DNA of 64,000 bases from Paenibacillus sp. OK003. GTDB lineage: Bacteria; Bacillota; Bacilli; Paenibacillales; Paenibacillaceae. Every line of letters starts with the position of its first letter. Within the stretch, counting starts at the first letter, position 1. The position numbers and the translations under genes were made by a program. Positions 24,419 to 33,139 of this stretch are shown piece after piece. Below the pieces are notes generated by a model, which saw only the letters and a list, made by a program, of their open reading frames with translations, was not told where the DNA came from and ran no database searches. The stretch lies in contig NZ_FOBD01000002.1 in the NCBI RefSeq assembly GCF_900109515.1, forward strand, positions 124,001 through 188,000, written 5' to 3'.

Positions 24419-25393
24419 TCAATCAATCCGATAAGTCGCAAATGGCTTACCATAACGAAAAGAGTCGCTAAGTTGGTCGAGCTCGGCAATCATATCATTG
24501 GTCAGTTTCATGTCCAGACTAGCCAGATTATGCTCCAGCTGTTCCGTACTCGTTGCCCCAACGATAACCGTCGAAACGGCAGGGCGTGCCAGCAGCCAGG
24601 CAAGCGCCAGGACACTTGGGGAGCAGCCATACGTCTTTGCCTTTTCACTGACCTGCTCACCTAATTTAATATTGTGTTCCAGCAGGAAACGATTGAAGGC
24701 CGGATCGGTATCCGCTCTGGAACCGGAAGGTACGACCGCTTCACCGTTGTATTTGCCTGTCAGAATGCCGCCAGCCAGCGGGAAATATGGAATGATACCG
24801 ACACCTTGATCAACGCACATCGGCACGAGTTCAAGCTCAGGTGTGCGATCAGCCAGAGAGTAGCTGGTTTGGGTCGAGATATAACGTACGTATCCTTTCA
24901 ATTCGCTGGTACCAAGAGCCTTCATCAGCTCCCAGGCTGCATAGTTGGAAGCTCCGATATAGCGGACTTTGCCGGAAGTGACCATATCGTCCAATGTGCG
25001 CAGCGTCTCATCCAGCGGTGTGTGCGGATCAAAGGTGTGGATCTGATACAGATCCACATAGTCCGTTTGCAGACGCCGCAGGCTATGTTCAAGCTCTTGC
25101 TGCAAATGATAGCGGGAGGAACCGCGCCCATGGGGACCCTCATGCCGGGGAAGTCCGGCTTTGGTAGCAAGCACAGCGTTTTCCCGTCTGCCTGCCAGGG
25201 CTTGTCCGATAATTCGCTCTGATTCTGTTCCGGCGTAGATGTTGGCGGTATCGATAAAATTGATTCCCTGATCCAGTGCCGCATGAATAATGCGGATGGA
25301 AGTCGGGTCGTCCGCCCGTTTACCAAAGGCATTGGTGCCGAGTCCAAGTGCGGAAACGCGCAGACCGCTATTCCCCAAACGTCGATATTCCAT
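24419..25393 (-). CDS. Aldo/keto reductase (voltage-gated K-channel beta-like, YhdN/AKR11 type)
   Basis: 324 residues beginning MEYRRLGNSGLRVSALGLGT. Catalytic Asp/Tyr in NFIDTANIYAGTESE, Lys in AVLATKAGLP, His in DLYQIHTFDP; C-terminal VIVGATSTEQLEHNL binds NADP(H). GAAGGAGCG precedes the ATG. It may be an oxidoreductase for aldehydes or sugars; the substrate is not known. Confidence 0.9.
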   Translation of the reverse strand: MEYRRLGNSGLRVSALGLGTNAFGKRADDPTSIRIIHAALDQGINFIDTANIYAGTESERIIGQALAGRRENAVLATKAGLPRHEGPHGRGSSRYHLQQELEHSLRRLQTDYVDLYQIHTFDPHTPLDETLRTLDDMVTSGKVRYIGASNYAAWELMKALGTSELKGYVRYISTQTSYSLADRTPELELVPMCVDQGVGIIPYFPLAGGILTGKYNGEAVVPSGSRADTDPAFNRFLLEHNIKLGEQVSEKAKTYGCSPSVLALAWLLARPAVSTVIVGATSTEQLEHNLASLDMKLTNDMIAELDQLSDSFRYGKPFATYRID

Positions 25394-25506
25394 CGTTCAT
25401 CGCTCCTTCTCTGTCATTTCTTGTATAGCAGATTATAACGTAATCTATTGAAAACGTGTTATTAATATAGTTAAATGATTCTAAGACCGTTATTAAAGGA
25501 GATATG

Positions 25507-26553
25507 ATGGAGAACAGTGCTGCACATTTAACCCGACGGAAGCCGAAGAAACCGAAGAAGAGATGGAAGAAGCCTCTAATCATCATCCTGAGCACACTCA
25601 TTGTGCTGGGGGGAGTCGGATTTATCTATCAAAAACAACTCGTCCTGCTGGCATTTAACCTGTTTGCCTCGGGTACTGTAAAGGAAGCCCTTGATGAATC
25701 CTTCAAGCCGGTTGGCGATCAGGATGCACCCGTTGTAGAACATACCGATCCATTCTCGCTGTTGTTGCTAGGGATTGACCAACGGGATAACGAACCAAGC
25801 CGTTCCGATACGATCATCTATTCTGTCGTTCGTCCTGAAGAAAATAAAGTGTTGCTACTGTCGATTCCGCGTGACTCCTATACCGATATTATCGGCCGGG
25901 ATGTGAAATCGAAGATTAATTCAGCCTATGCGCATGGTGAAGCCAAGATGGCGATGGATACCGTGGAGCATTTGTTGGAAAACAAAGTCGATTTCTATGC
26001 CGCGATTAATTTTAACGGACTCAAGGATATTGTTGATGCGGTTGGCGGTGTTGAATTGCCGATTAAGAAAAATATTGAGAACAAATTGAAAACGCATGAG
26101 AAGCTGTTTGTTGAAGCGAACAAACCGATCTACAGCGGCGAAGAAGCGCTGGGCTATGTGCGTTACCGGGAAGATTCCGATTTCAATCGGACGATGCGGC
26201 ACCGTCTTTTTCTAAGTGCCTTCATGAATCGTGCGCTTGAGGTCAAAAATCTGACCAAGATCCCCGACGTTATCCAAATCGCTGGATCGAATTTTACAAC
26301 CAACATGAACTCGGATTTCATCGTGAAATTTGCCGAGTCTCTATATATGAAAGACAGCACGCCAACAATCAGCAATTACATGCTGAAGGGTGAGGGCGCA
26401 ACGCGCAGCGGCACATGGTACTATGATTTGTCAGAGAGTGATTTGCAATATGTGCGGACTCTGCTTGCCAATTGGCTGGACCCGGATGCCACTGAAATTA
26501 TGGAGCCTGAATCAGCTGAATCAACGGATTCGGCCGCAGTGGACAAAACCTAG
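25507..26553 (+). CDS. LytR-CpsA-Psr (LCP) family cell wall assembly protein
   Basis: 348 residues from ATG 25507 (five bases after AAAGGAG; ATG 25504 is too close). A very basic cytoplasmic start (RRKPKKPKKRWKKP), one membrane helix (about 24-43), then the LCP domain outside: FSLLLLGIDQRDNEPSRSDT, LLLSIPRDSYTDI, VGGVELPI and YVRYREDSDFNRTMRH. LCP proteins transfer teichoic acids or capsule polymers to peptidoglycan. It stands alone, with a terminator 59 bases after. Confidence 0.93.
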   Translation: MENSAAHLTRRKPKKPKKRWKKPLIIILSTLIVLGGVGFIYQKQLVLLAFNLFASGTVKEALDESFKPVGDQDAPVVEHTDPFSLLLLGIDQRDNEPSRSDTIIYSVVRPEENKVLLLSIPRDSYTDIIGRDVKSKINSAYAHGEAKMAMDTVEHLLENKVDFYAAINFNGLKDIVDAVGGVELPIKKNIENKLKTHEKLFVEANKPIYSGEEALGYVRYREDSDFNRTMRHRLFLSAFMNRALEVKNLTKIPDVIQIAGSNFTTNMNSDFIVKFAESLYMKDSTPTISNYMLKGEGATRSGTWYYDLSESDLQYVRTLLANWLDPDATEIMEPESAESTDSAAVDKT

Positions 26554-26611
26554 AGCATAAGCAGCAGAAAAAGTAATGCGATATGCCGTCGCTGCCTATG
26601 AAATATAATGA

Positions 26612-26649
26612 AGTGCACGGGAGGCCATATGCTTTCCGTGCACTTTTTT
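26612..26649. terminator. Terminator after the LCP gene
   Basis: GTGCACGG (26613-26620) pairs with CCGTGCAC (26636-26643), then TTTTTT. Confidence 0.88.
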
Positions 26650-26670
26650 GATCACAATAGCGATTTGAAT

Positions 26671-27291
26671 TTACTCGATTCCCATGCCCGTAGTCTCTTT
26701 GGGACTTGAAGACGGCATGGTGGACATGGGCAGCAGAGCAGTCAGTCGATCTAGATCAAATTCATCTGAACTGTTGTCCACAGAAATAACCTCAATGTTT
26801 TCCCACATGCACACATTGGCTTCCAGCGCCTGTACAAAGGCTTCCCAGTGATCCAGCTTCCATGCGTCCCGCTCCAGACCACGGTTCTGCAACCGTTGAC
26901 GAAGCACATCCTCACGCACATTTACCTGCAATACGACAGGAATGACAGCCACCCAATGATATTTGACGATCAAATGATGAATGTAATCGCTTTCGGGAAA
27001 ATAGCCGACAAAAGGTGCATCTAGAATGACGGATCTGCCCAACTGAAGATTGTCGTTTGCCACGTTTAACAAGGTTTCGTATTCGAGCGGCATAACGGTG
27101 TCACGATAATAGGCATTGCCGTCACGAGCATGAGGGGAATACCCCTGCGCTTCCAATAGCTTTCCCGTAAATGTGTTGCATACCGTATCTTTATCCAGAT
27201 AACAAAAGTGATGTGCAGAAGCGAGTTTTTTGCCTATGGTCGATTTGCCTGAACCGGCAGAGCCAATCAAAAAAATCAGGACAGGTTTCAT
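26671..27291 (-). CDS. P-loop ATPase/kinase of the shikimate kinase-like AAA_33 group
   Basis: 206 residues. Walker A LIGSAGSGKSTIGKKLA at the N-terminus, CYLDKDTVCNTF and SVILDAPFVGYFPESD as the Walker-B-like region, then a lid-type RQRLQNRGLERDAWK. It is a small-molecule kinase or nucleotide-binding protein of unknown substrate. GAGGGGG precedes the ATG by nine bases. Confidence 0.75.
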   Translation of the reverse strand: MKPVLIFLIGSAGSGKSTIGKKLASAHHFCYLDKDTVCNTFTGKLLEAQGYSPHARDGNAYYRDTVMPLEYETLLNVANDNLQLGRSVILDAPFVGYFPESDYIHHLIVKYHWVAVIPVVLQVNVREDVLRQRLQNRGLERDAWKLDHWEAFVQALEANVCMWENIEVISVDNSSDEFDLDRLTALLPMSTMPSSSPKETTGMGIE

Positions 27292-27357
27292 GAATGTCCC
27301 CCTCTAATCATGGTGTCCAGACGATGTAGATTGTCTGATTTATTCTTGATCCTTTCA

Positions 27358-27373
27358 GTTCGCATATGCGAAC
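27358..27373. promoter_or_regulatory. IclR operator, perfect 16-bp palindrome
   Basis: GTTCGCATATGCGAAC, upstream of the IclR gene. A second nearly identical site lies at 27535-27550. Confidence 0.75.
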
Positions 27374-27534
27374 TATATTCACATTGGTGAACATGCGTTA
27401 TTAGAGTATAACGTTTTCAAAATAAATTCAATCCTTTTTGCACAAAAAAATATACAAAAAAGTTTGGGGAAAGCGGTTGATATTCTCTACGGGGCTGATC
27501 TATAATGAGGGCATCGTTCGGTGATGTGAAATAA

Positions 27535-27550
27535 GTTCACATATGCGAAC
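27535..27550. promoter_or_regulatory. IclR operator, second copy
   Basis: GTTCACATATGCGAAC differs from the first site at one base. It lies 29 bases before the regulator start, so the regulator probably controls its own operon. Confidence 0.78.
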
Positions 27551-27579
27551 TTCGACGTCGAAGATTTAAAGGGGACAAT

Positions 27580-28377
27580 ATGGACAATATTCGCATGAAT
27601 AAATCTGCTGAACGAGTCGCGGATTTACTCGTTCTATTTGCCAAAAGTGGTACTCCGTTAACACTGAATGAGATTTGTAAACAAATGAGCTTGCCCAAGA
27701 GCAGCGGGTTTGAACTTGTACAGACTTTGCTGCACAAGGGATTTATCGAAATGGATGATGCACGTCTCAAAACCTACCGGCTTGGCATTGCTGTGTTTGA
27801 GACAGGCATGGCTTACCTGTCTAATATGGGGATTCCCCATATGGCAAGACCTTTGCTTCAGGAATTGAACCGTCAGACCGGAAGCACTGCTTTTCTGGGA
27901 ATTGAGGATAAAGGCAGGATTGTATATCTGGACAAGGCTGAGAGCTATTCGGTTATGAGGCCGACAGCCAAGCTGGGTTCCCGCAGGTACATGCATACAA
28001 CCGGACTTGGAAAAGCACTGCTGGCAGCACTCCCGACCGACAAAGTGCTGGAGATTGTAGGCAGCGGAGACATTCCTTTGCGGACGTCCTTCTCCAAAGT
28101 AACGATTCCAGATATTTTGCAGGATATGCAGGAGATTCGCGAGCGTGGTTATTCCATAGACGACCGGGAGGATCATCTGGAGATGTATTGCATTGGCTCC
28201 GCCGTCTATGACCAGTGGGACGAGCCAGTAGCCGCAATCAGTGTCGCCAGCATGTATTCGACCATGACGCCGGAGCGCGAGGAGAATATCGTAAAGCTGG
28301 TGAAGGAAGCCGCCTGGAAGCTTTCCGGCCAATTGGGTTATAGCGGTGATCAATTGTATCCCAGGACAGCAGAGTGA
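27580..28377 (+). CDS. IclR-family regulator, KdgR-like
   Basis: 265 residues with an N-terminal winged helix (ADLLVLFAKSGTPLTLNEIC, LPKSSGFELVQTL) and a C-terminal effector domain (RRYMHTTGLGKALLAALPTD, GYSIDDREDHLEMYCIGSAV). It is followed by a KDPG-type aldolase and a hexuronate-type transporter, so the effector is probably 2-keto-3-deoxygluconate or its phosphate. AAAGGGG precedes the ATG. Confidence 0.88.
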   Translation: MDNIRMNKSAERVADLLVLFAKSGTPLTLNEICKQMSLPKSSGFELVQTLLHKGFIEMDDARLKTYRLGIAVFETGMAYLSNMGIPHMARPLLQELNRQTGSTAFLGIEDKGRIVYLDKAESYSVMRPTAKLGSRRYMHTTGLGKALLAALPTDKVLEIVGSGDIPLRTSFSKVTIPDILQDMQEIRERGYSIDDREDHLEMYCIGSAVYDQWDEPVAAISVASMYSTMTPEREENIVKLVKEAAWKLSGQLGYSGDQLYPRTAE

Positions 28378-28446
28378 ATCGGTTTGACGTTTGCAGATTC
28401 AAGATAACTAGAACACAGACAGAAGGTAAACAAGGAGGGTATGGAG

Positions 28447-29091
28447 ATGTGGAGAAAGCTGGAGAATTTGAAAATCATCGCTGAAACCGGAATTGTGCTC
28501 ATTATTCGCTCAGACGATGAGGAAGAAGCAATTTCTGTGGCAGAGGCGGCGATTGCAGGAGGCATTCGGGCGCTCGAAATTACGATGAGTGTGCCGGGAG
28601 CTTTGGATGTGATCAAAGTGTTGTCTCGCAAATATGCGTCCCAGGGGATTCTGATTGGCGCAGGTACGATTCTGGATGGTGAGACAGCGCGTGCAGCCAT
28701 ATTAGCCGGAGCCCAGATGCTGGTTAGTCCCCAGCTCAATCCGGAGATGATCAAGGTGGCGAATCGTTACCAGGCAGTGACTGTGAGCGGTGCGTTTACG
28801 GCTAAGGAAATCGTGGAGAGTCTGGAGGCGGGTGCAGATATCGTAAAGCTGTTTCCGGCTGAATCCGTTGGACCGCAATATGTCAAAGCGATCTCTGCCC
28901 CTCTGCCGCAGGCCGCGATTGCACCTACTGGCGGAGTGACACCGCAAAATGTGCATGAATGGCTGGATGCCGGCTGTGTAGGCGTTGGTGTTGGCAGCTA
29001 TATTACGAAAGCAGCGAAGGGCAACGGCGATTATGGGCGTGTAACCAAGGCCGCCGAGGAATTTTTGCAGGCTGTAGCCGCAGCGCGCTGA
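28447..29091 (+). CDS. 2-keto-3-deoxy-6-phosphogluconate (KDPG/KHG) aldolase
   Basis: 214 residues from ATG 28447 (eight bases after AAGGAGGG; ATG 28441 is too near). Catalytic Glu in IRALEITMSVPG (about 44) and Schiff-base Lys in DIVKLFPAESVG (about 134); GVTPQNVHEWLDAG is the phosphate-binding end. It splits KDPG or a related keto-deoxy sugar acid phosphate to pyruvate and an aldehyde. The usual PG/SPG turn near the phosphate is replaced by SPQLNPE, so the exact substrate could differ. Confidence 0.88.
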   Translation: MWRKLENLKIIAETGIVLIIRSDDEEEAISVAEAAIAGGIRALEITMSVPGALDVIKVLSRKYASQGILIGAGTILDGETARAAILAGAQMLVSPQLNPEMIKVANRYQAVTVSGAFTAKEIVESLEAGADIVKLFPAESVGPQYVKAISAPLPQAAIAPTGGVTPQNVHEWLDAGCVGVGVGSYITKAAKGNGDYGRVTKAAEEFLQAVAAAR

Positions 29092-29231
29092 TCTTTTCGA
29101 TCAAGGATGACCGTGCAAGTGAAGTTCACAGCGATAGATGGATTAGTATTATGTAGTATCGTTGTGAACCCGCGTGTGCGCGTAACAAGTATCACTTTGT
29201 TATGAAGAAAAAGAAGGATGAAAACAAGTTT

Positions 29232-29245
29232 TGAAAACGCATACT
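29232..29245 (+). promoter_or_regulatory. cre-like site (CcpA)
   Basis: TGAAAACGCATACT fits the consensus TGNAANCGNWNNCW. It lies in the 273-base gap before the transporter gene, suggesting catabolite repression of the transporter. Confidence 0.55.
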
Positions 29246-29364
29246 TTACTGATGTATGTCCAAATGTCAGGACAGCGGTTCTTCATCTCAATCTAAAATT
29301 ACCATATATATTCATATTATATAATTATATCTATATTAATATATGTTGAGGAGAGTGAGTTTAT

Positions 29365-30693
29365 ATGGCAACGTTAAAAACATCGCCGTCCCCTGCCTCG
29401 GTACCTCAGACCCCTAAAGTGGGTTTAAGGTGGGGAATTATTTTGTTACTGCTGCTGGGTGCAGTCGTCAACTATCTGGACAGGTCAAATCTGAGCATTG
29501 CAAATACAACCATTGCAGCCGAGTTTGGGCTATCCTCCACGCAGATGGGGTTGCTGCTGTCTGCCTTTTTATGGCCTTATGCTCTCGCTAACCTGCCTGC
29601 CGGATGGCTGGTTGATAAGTTCGGTCCCAAAAAGATGTTTGCATGGGCTTCAGGGCTTTGGTCCGTTGCTACCATTCTCAGTGCGTTTGTCAATTCATAT
29701 TCCCTGTTATATGCCATGCGAATGCTGCTGGGTGTGTCCGAGTCTCCTTTCTTCACATCCGGGCTGAAGGTGACCGAACGCTGGTTTGCAAAAAATGAAC
29801 GTGGATTGCCAACCTCCATTATCAACACCGGATCGCAGATCGCCAATGCCATTGCACCGCCTTTGTTGACTATTTTGATGTTAACGATGACGTGGAGAGG
29901 CATGTTCATTTTTGTCGGTGTCATCGGTCTAATCATCATGCTCATCTGGCTCAAGGTATATCGTGATCCGACATTGGCAGAAAAGCGAATGATTAAAGGG
30001 CCTGATGCTGCGGCAGAGCCAATGGTGGAAGCGAAAACGGCTACAGACACAGATACAGATGCTGGTGCACCCAAGGCCAACTGGGGATCGCTGTTCAAGC
30101 ATAAAAGCACCTGGTTTATGATTATCGGTAATTTTGGCATCATGTTTACGATCTGGGTATACCTGACGTGGCTTCCGAGCTACCTGGAGAAGGAGCAGGG
30201 CTTTACTCTGAAAGAGACAGGCTGGATCGCTTCTATTCCGTTCGTAGCCGGTATTATCGGTGTTCTGTTAGGTGGGTTTATCTCGGATTTCTTCATTCGG
30301 CGAGGGGTCAATGTAGTGACTTCACGCAAGGTTCCGATTGTGGGCGGGGCTATTCTGGCAGCGGCTTCGGTAGCACCGATTCCGTTCATTGACAGTACGG
30401 TGATGAGTATTGTGCTGCTATCTGTAGGTTACTTTGCCTCCCAACTGCCATCGGGCGTTATCTGGACACTGGCAGCAGACATCGCGCCGGGTGAACAGGT
30501 AGCTTCACTGGGTGCCATTCAGAACTTTGGTGGATTTCTGGGAGCGGCACTTGCTCCGATTGTAACCGGATACATTTTGGATACGACGGGCAGCTTCAAT
30601 AATGTATTTCTGTTGGGAGCGGGACTGCTGCTCTTAGGGGCGCTCTCCTATGGTGTATTCCTGAAAAAACCGATCGCAAAACCGAGCCACTAA
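29365..30693 (+). CDS. MFS transporter, anion:cation symporter (hexuronate/2-keto-3-deoxygluconate type)
   Basis: 442 residues with 12 hydrophobic segments. VNYLDRSNLSIANTTIAAEF is the ACS-family first-loop motif, and KVTERWFAKNERGLPTSI also fits. The central loop (TATDTDTDAGAPKAN) is hydrophilic. By operon context it imports KDG, galacturonate or a similar acid produced by the pectinases. GAGGAG precedes the ATG. A hairpin terminator lies downstream. Confidence 0.88.
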   Translation: MATLKTSPSPASVPQTPKVGLRWGIILLLLLGAVVNYLDRSNLSIANTTIAAEFGLSSTQMGLLLSAFLWPYALANLPAGWLVDKFGPKKMFAWASGLWSVATILSAFVNSYSLLYAMRMLLGVSESPFFTSGLKVTERWFAKNERGLPTSIINTGSQIANAIAPPLLTILMLTMTWRGMFIFVGVIGLIIMLIWLKVYRDPTLAEKRMIKGPDAAAEPMVEAKTATDTDTDAGAPKANWGSLFKHKSTWFMIIGNFGIMFTIWVYLTWLPSYLEKEQGFTLKETGWIASIPFVAGIIGVLLGGFISDFFIRRGVNVVTSRKVPIVGGAILAAASVAPIPFIDSTVMSIVLLSVGYFASQLPSGVIWTLAADIAPGEQVASLGAIQNFGGFLGAALAPIVTGYILDTTGSFNNVFLLGAGLLLLGALSYGVFLKKPIAKPSH

Positions 30694-30747
30694 AAACGAA
30701 ACCATAGAATAATATAACGAAAACATGGATTAATATATGAAAAGAAG

Positions 30748-30804
30748 CATCAGCTATCCTTGCGTTTTTGATTGTAAAAACCAGGAGAATGCTGATGTTT
30801 TTTT
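30748..30804 (+). terminator. Terminator after the hexuronate transporter
   Basis: CATCAGC (30748-30754) pairs with GCTGATG (30791-30797) with an inner CCT/AGG pairing; TTTTTTT follows. Confidence 0.65.
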
Positions 30805-31041
30805 GTTCTTGTGTGCATGCTTAAGTTTATACGCTTGCCTTTGCAGGCCATGAAATAAGCCTATTCCTGTTTTTCAGCTTCGGCGTACTGCTGCAGGCTC
30901 TTGAGCGCTGGTTTTTAGCGTCCAGGGGCCTTATTCTGATGAACGGATTATGATCTGATCCTCATTCAGCATGGCATGACCCAGCATAAGATGACATTCG
31001 TGAAACGTTTTTTCTGTTGATCACGTTATAATAGAGTATAC
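30805..31041. other. Spacer without a recognised gene
   Basis: On the minus strand a short open stretch ends ALKSLQQYAEAEKQE before a TAG near 30866. It is only about 17 codons and may be a leftover gene end. I see nothing else. Confidence 0.3.
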
Positions 31042-31197
31042 TTACGGCCGGGTATTCAGTTGCAGCCATGACGTTTCGGTTGTAGTTGTACCTTTCAGTG
31101 ATTCACCGCGATCATCATTGATGCGGGAGAGCACCGTTAATGTAATGGACAGGGTGAAGGCGAGCAGCACATATATGAAAATGTTTTTTTTGTTCAT
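31042..31197 (-). CDS. Small membrane-anchored peptide, 51 residues
   Basis: ATG 31197 to TAA 31042, preceded by GAGAGG nine bases upstream. It begins MNKKNIFIYVLLAFTLSITL, a membrane helix or uncleaved signal, then SRINDDRGESLKGTTTTET and ends NTRP. Short but coherent; orientation is divergent from the FHA gene. The family is not recognised. Confidence 0.5.
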   Translation of the reverse strand: MNKKNIFIYVLLAFTLSITLTVLSRINDDRGESLKGTTTTETSWLQLNTRP

Positions 31198-31421
31198 GAT
31201 GAGGAACCTCTCTTGTTGATTGGGCTAAGGCATGCATACGACGGTTATGAGAAAAAAGGCACAACGTCTGGTATAGTAGAGAAAAGCATATAACGATGCC
31301 TGTATACACTATATAAATTGTTATGAATGCAAACAATGGAACAAATCTGATGAATTTATCATTATTTATGAACGAAAGCGCTCATAGAGATAGAGTGATA
31401 TTTTGAAGGTGGGAGAATAAC

Positions 31422-32093
31422 ATGCGGGAGACGGCAAAAATCGTCATTCGTACGCCAGGGCAGGAAAGTGATGGTTCGTTCGCTTATGTCAGTCAGGGGC
31501 GTTCCATTACAGTGGGGCGTTATACGGGTGGAGATGAACTGGACTTGTCTGTCTACAATCAGTTGATATCGAAGCGGCATTGCCGCATTCATTATGATGT
31601 GCAGCAGCAGCTGTGGATTGAGGATCTGGATAGTAAAAATGGAACGGAATTGAACGGGCAGCGCCTTGTACCTTATGAGAAATACCCGTTTGCCGAAGGA
31701 GATAGCCTGACCCTGGTCAACGGCTTGATTCAGCTTCGTGTAGAAGGGGATCTCGAAGAAACGAGAGAATATCGGATATCTGACCTGTTGGGCGAGGGTG
31801 TGCGTTTGCAGGATCACCTGCAAACCGTGCAGATTGGCGAAGTGGAGATTCCACTGTCGAAGAAGGAGTACCAGCTGTTCAAGCTGCTGTACAGCCAGTT
31901 GGATCACTTTGTGACACGGGAGCAGATTATCGGTCAGGTGTGGCCGGAGCGAAGCATGTTGGAGAGTGAGCCGGTAGGCATTGACGAGATTAACTCGCTG
32001 ATCTACCGAACGAATCGCAAGCTGGGCGTACATTTTACAATCAAATCGGTGTACAAAAAGGGTGTATACATGAAGTCCCATGTGCCGTACTGA
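31422..32093 (+). CDS. FHA domain fused to an OmpR-type winged helix
   Basis: 223 residues. The FHA domain (about 25-98) shows SITVGRYTGGDELDLS, ISKRHCRIHY and DLDSKNGTELNGQRL, the residues that bind phosphothreonine. The C-terminal part (about 140-221) is a Trans_reg_C winged helix (LSKKEYQLFKLLYSQLDHFV, EINSLIYRTNRKLG). It probably couples Ser/Thr phosphorylation to transcription; no kinase is encoded here. The ATG is preceded by GGTGGGAG. Confidence 0.82.
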   Translation: MRETAKIVIRTPGQESDGSFAYVSQGRSITVGRYTGGDELDLSVYNQLISKRHCRIHYDVQQQLWIEDLDSKNGTELNGQRLVPYEKYPFAEGDSLTLVNGLIQLRVEGDLEETREYRISDLLGEGVRLQDHLQTVQIGEVEIPLSKKEYQLFKLLYSQLDHFVTREQIIGQVWPERSMLESEPVGIDEINSLIYRTNRKLGVHFTIKSVYKKGVYMKSHVPY

Positions 32094-32142
32094 ATGCGTG
32101 GAATGAGCAGCGGAATGGAATGAGATTAAGCCATAATAGAAT

Positions 32143-32194
32143 AACAAGAAGGAAGCTTCTGTCAGGTTTTTTAGACCTGGGGAAGCTTCTTTTG
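32143..32194. terminator. Terminator after the FHA gene
   Basis: GAAGCTTC arms with inner CAGGT/ACCTG and a final TTTT. Confidence 0.75.
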
Positions 32195-32249
32195 TTATGA
32201 TGAAGGTGCGAAAAGCCGCCTCTTAATTAAACTCCAAAGGGTTGAGGTT

Positions 32250-32828
32250 ATGTTCATAGTTCAATGTATACCATGGCTGATTGCTGTGGTGACACTTATA
32301 TCGGTAGTATCCATCGTGCTGGTCAGTTGGAAAAATGGAATCTCACCGATGCCGACATCCAGCATCGTCAGGCAGACAGTCGTTCAGGAGGTCAACCGCA
32401 TTCCCGGTTATGGTGACGTTATTGAAGCAGGCTCCGGGTGGGGAACGCTGGCACTGGACGTGGTGAGGCATTGCCCAGGCAAACGGCTAACGGGTATCGA
32501 AAATTCAATTGTTCCCTTATGGACCTCCCAACTGATTGCTATTCTAAGTGTCCGTTTACGGCGAGTTAAGGGAAAGCGCCACTCTCTGAAGGGGCGGCTG
32601 CGATTCATCCGTGGCAACATCTATACCAGTTCATATGAACATGCAGATTGCGTCATCTGTTATTTATTCCCCGGAGCGATGAATCGGCTCGTGGACAAAT
32701 TCAATCGGGAGCTGCCGCCGGGAGCAAAGGTGATTAGCATCTGTTTTGCACTGCCAGGCAAGATACCGCTGCGGACAATCACATGCCGGGATACGCTGCG
32801 TACCAAGGTGTATGTATATACGTTTTGA
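32250..32828 (+). CDS. Membrane-anchored class I methyltransferase
   Basis: 192 residues. One N-terminal hydrophobic helix (about 4-26), then motif I DVIEAGSGWGTLALDVV (SAM-binding glycine loop), and HADCVICYLFPGAMNRLVDK. It lacks an evident catalytic motif IV (NPPY-type), so the substrate (lipid, protein or small molecule) is not known. The closest idea is a DOT1/Trm-like small methyltransferase. Start at ATG 32250. Confidence 0.65.
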   Translation: MFIVQCIPWLIAVVTLISVVSIVLVSWKNGISPMPTSSIVRQTVVQEVNRIPGYGDVIEAGSGWGTLALDVVRHCPGKRLTGIENSIVPLWTSQLIAILSVRLRRVKGKRHSLKGRLRFIRGNIYTSSYEHADCVICYLFPGAMNRLVDKFNRELPPGAKVISICFALPGKIPLRTITCRDTLRTKVYVYTF

Positions 32829-33090
32829 GCGCTAATGAACCTACCGCATCTTAAAAGGTGAATAATCAAGGAATGCAGCATTTAATGAACCTCAGCAACG
32901 TTATTCCTTCATTAAATGGGGTTAGAACCTACAAAATCGGCCCAATCGACGAAATAACGTCACTGTGATTCGTTAGATTTCAGACCTTGGCAAATCGGAT
33001 CGAATAGCGTGTACCAGGTTCTTTAGAATAAAATAACGAAAACAAGGGATATCCCTCGTCATGTTCATGACGTATGGGACATCCCTTGTT
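32828..33090 (-). repeat. Dispersed intergenic repeat, copy 1
   Basis: Reverse-complement relative of 56511-56770. Shared blocks include the hairpin AAGGGATGTCCC, CATGAACATGACG, TCTAACGAATC, GAGGTTC/GAAGTTC and the end GTGCGGT or ATGCGGT to TTAGCGCT. The hairpin end is proximal to the stop of the Cthe_2159-like gene. Confidence 0.7.
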
Positions 33091-33139
33091 TTTAGATCGC
33101 CTACATATACTATTGTTAAATGACTGAACCTACTCTTGC

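Noticed and set aside
31115..31336. 73-codon minus-strand frame near 31.2 kb
   Set aside because: Overlaps the better supported 51-residue frame, which has the ribosome site.
31375..31390. GAAAGCGCTCAT as a cre site before the FHA gene
   Set aside because: It misses the first conserved T and has no metabolic context; too weak.
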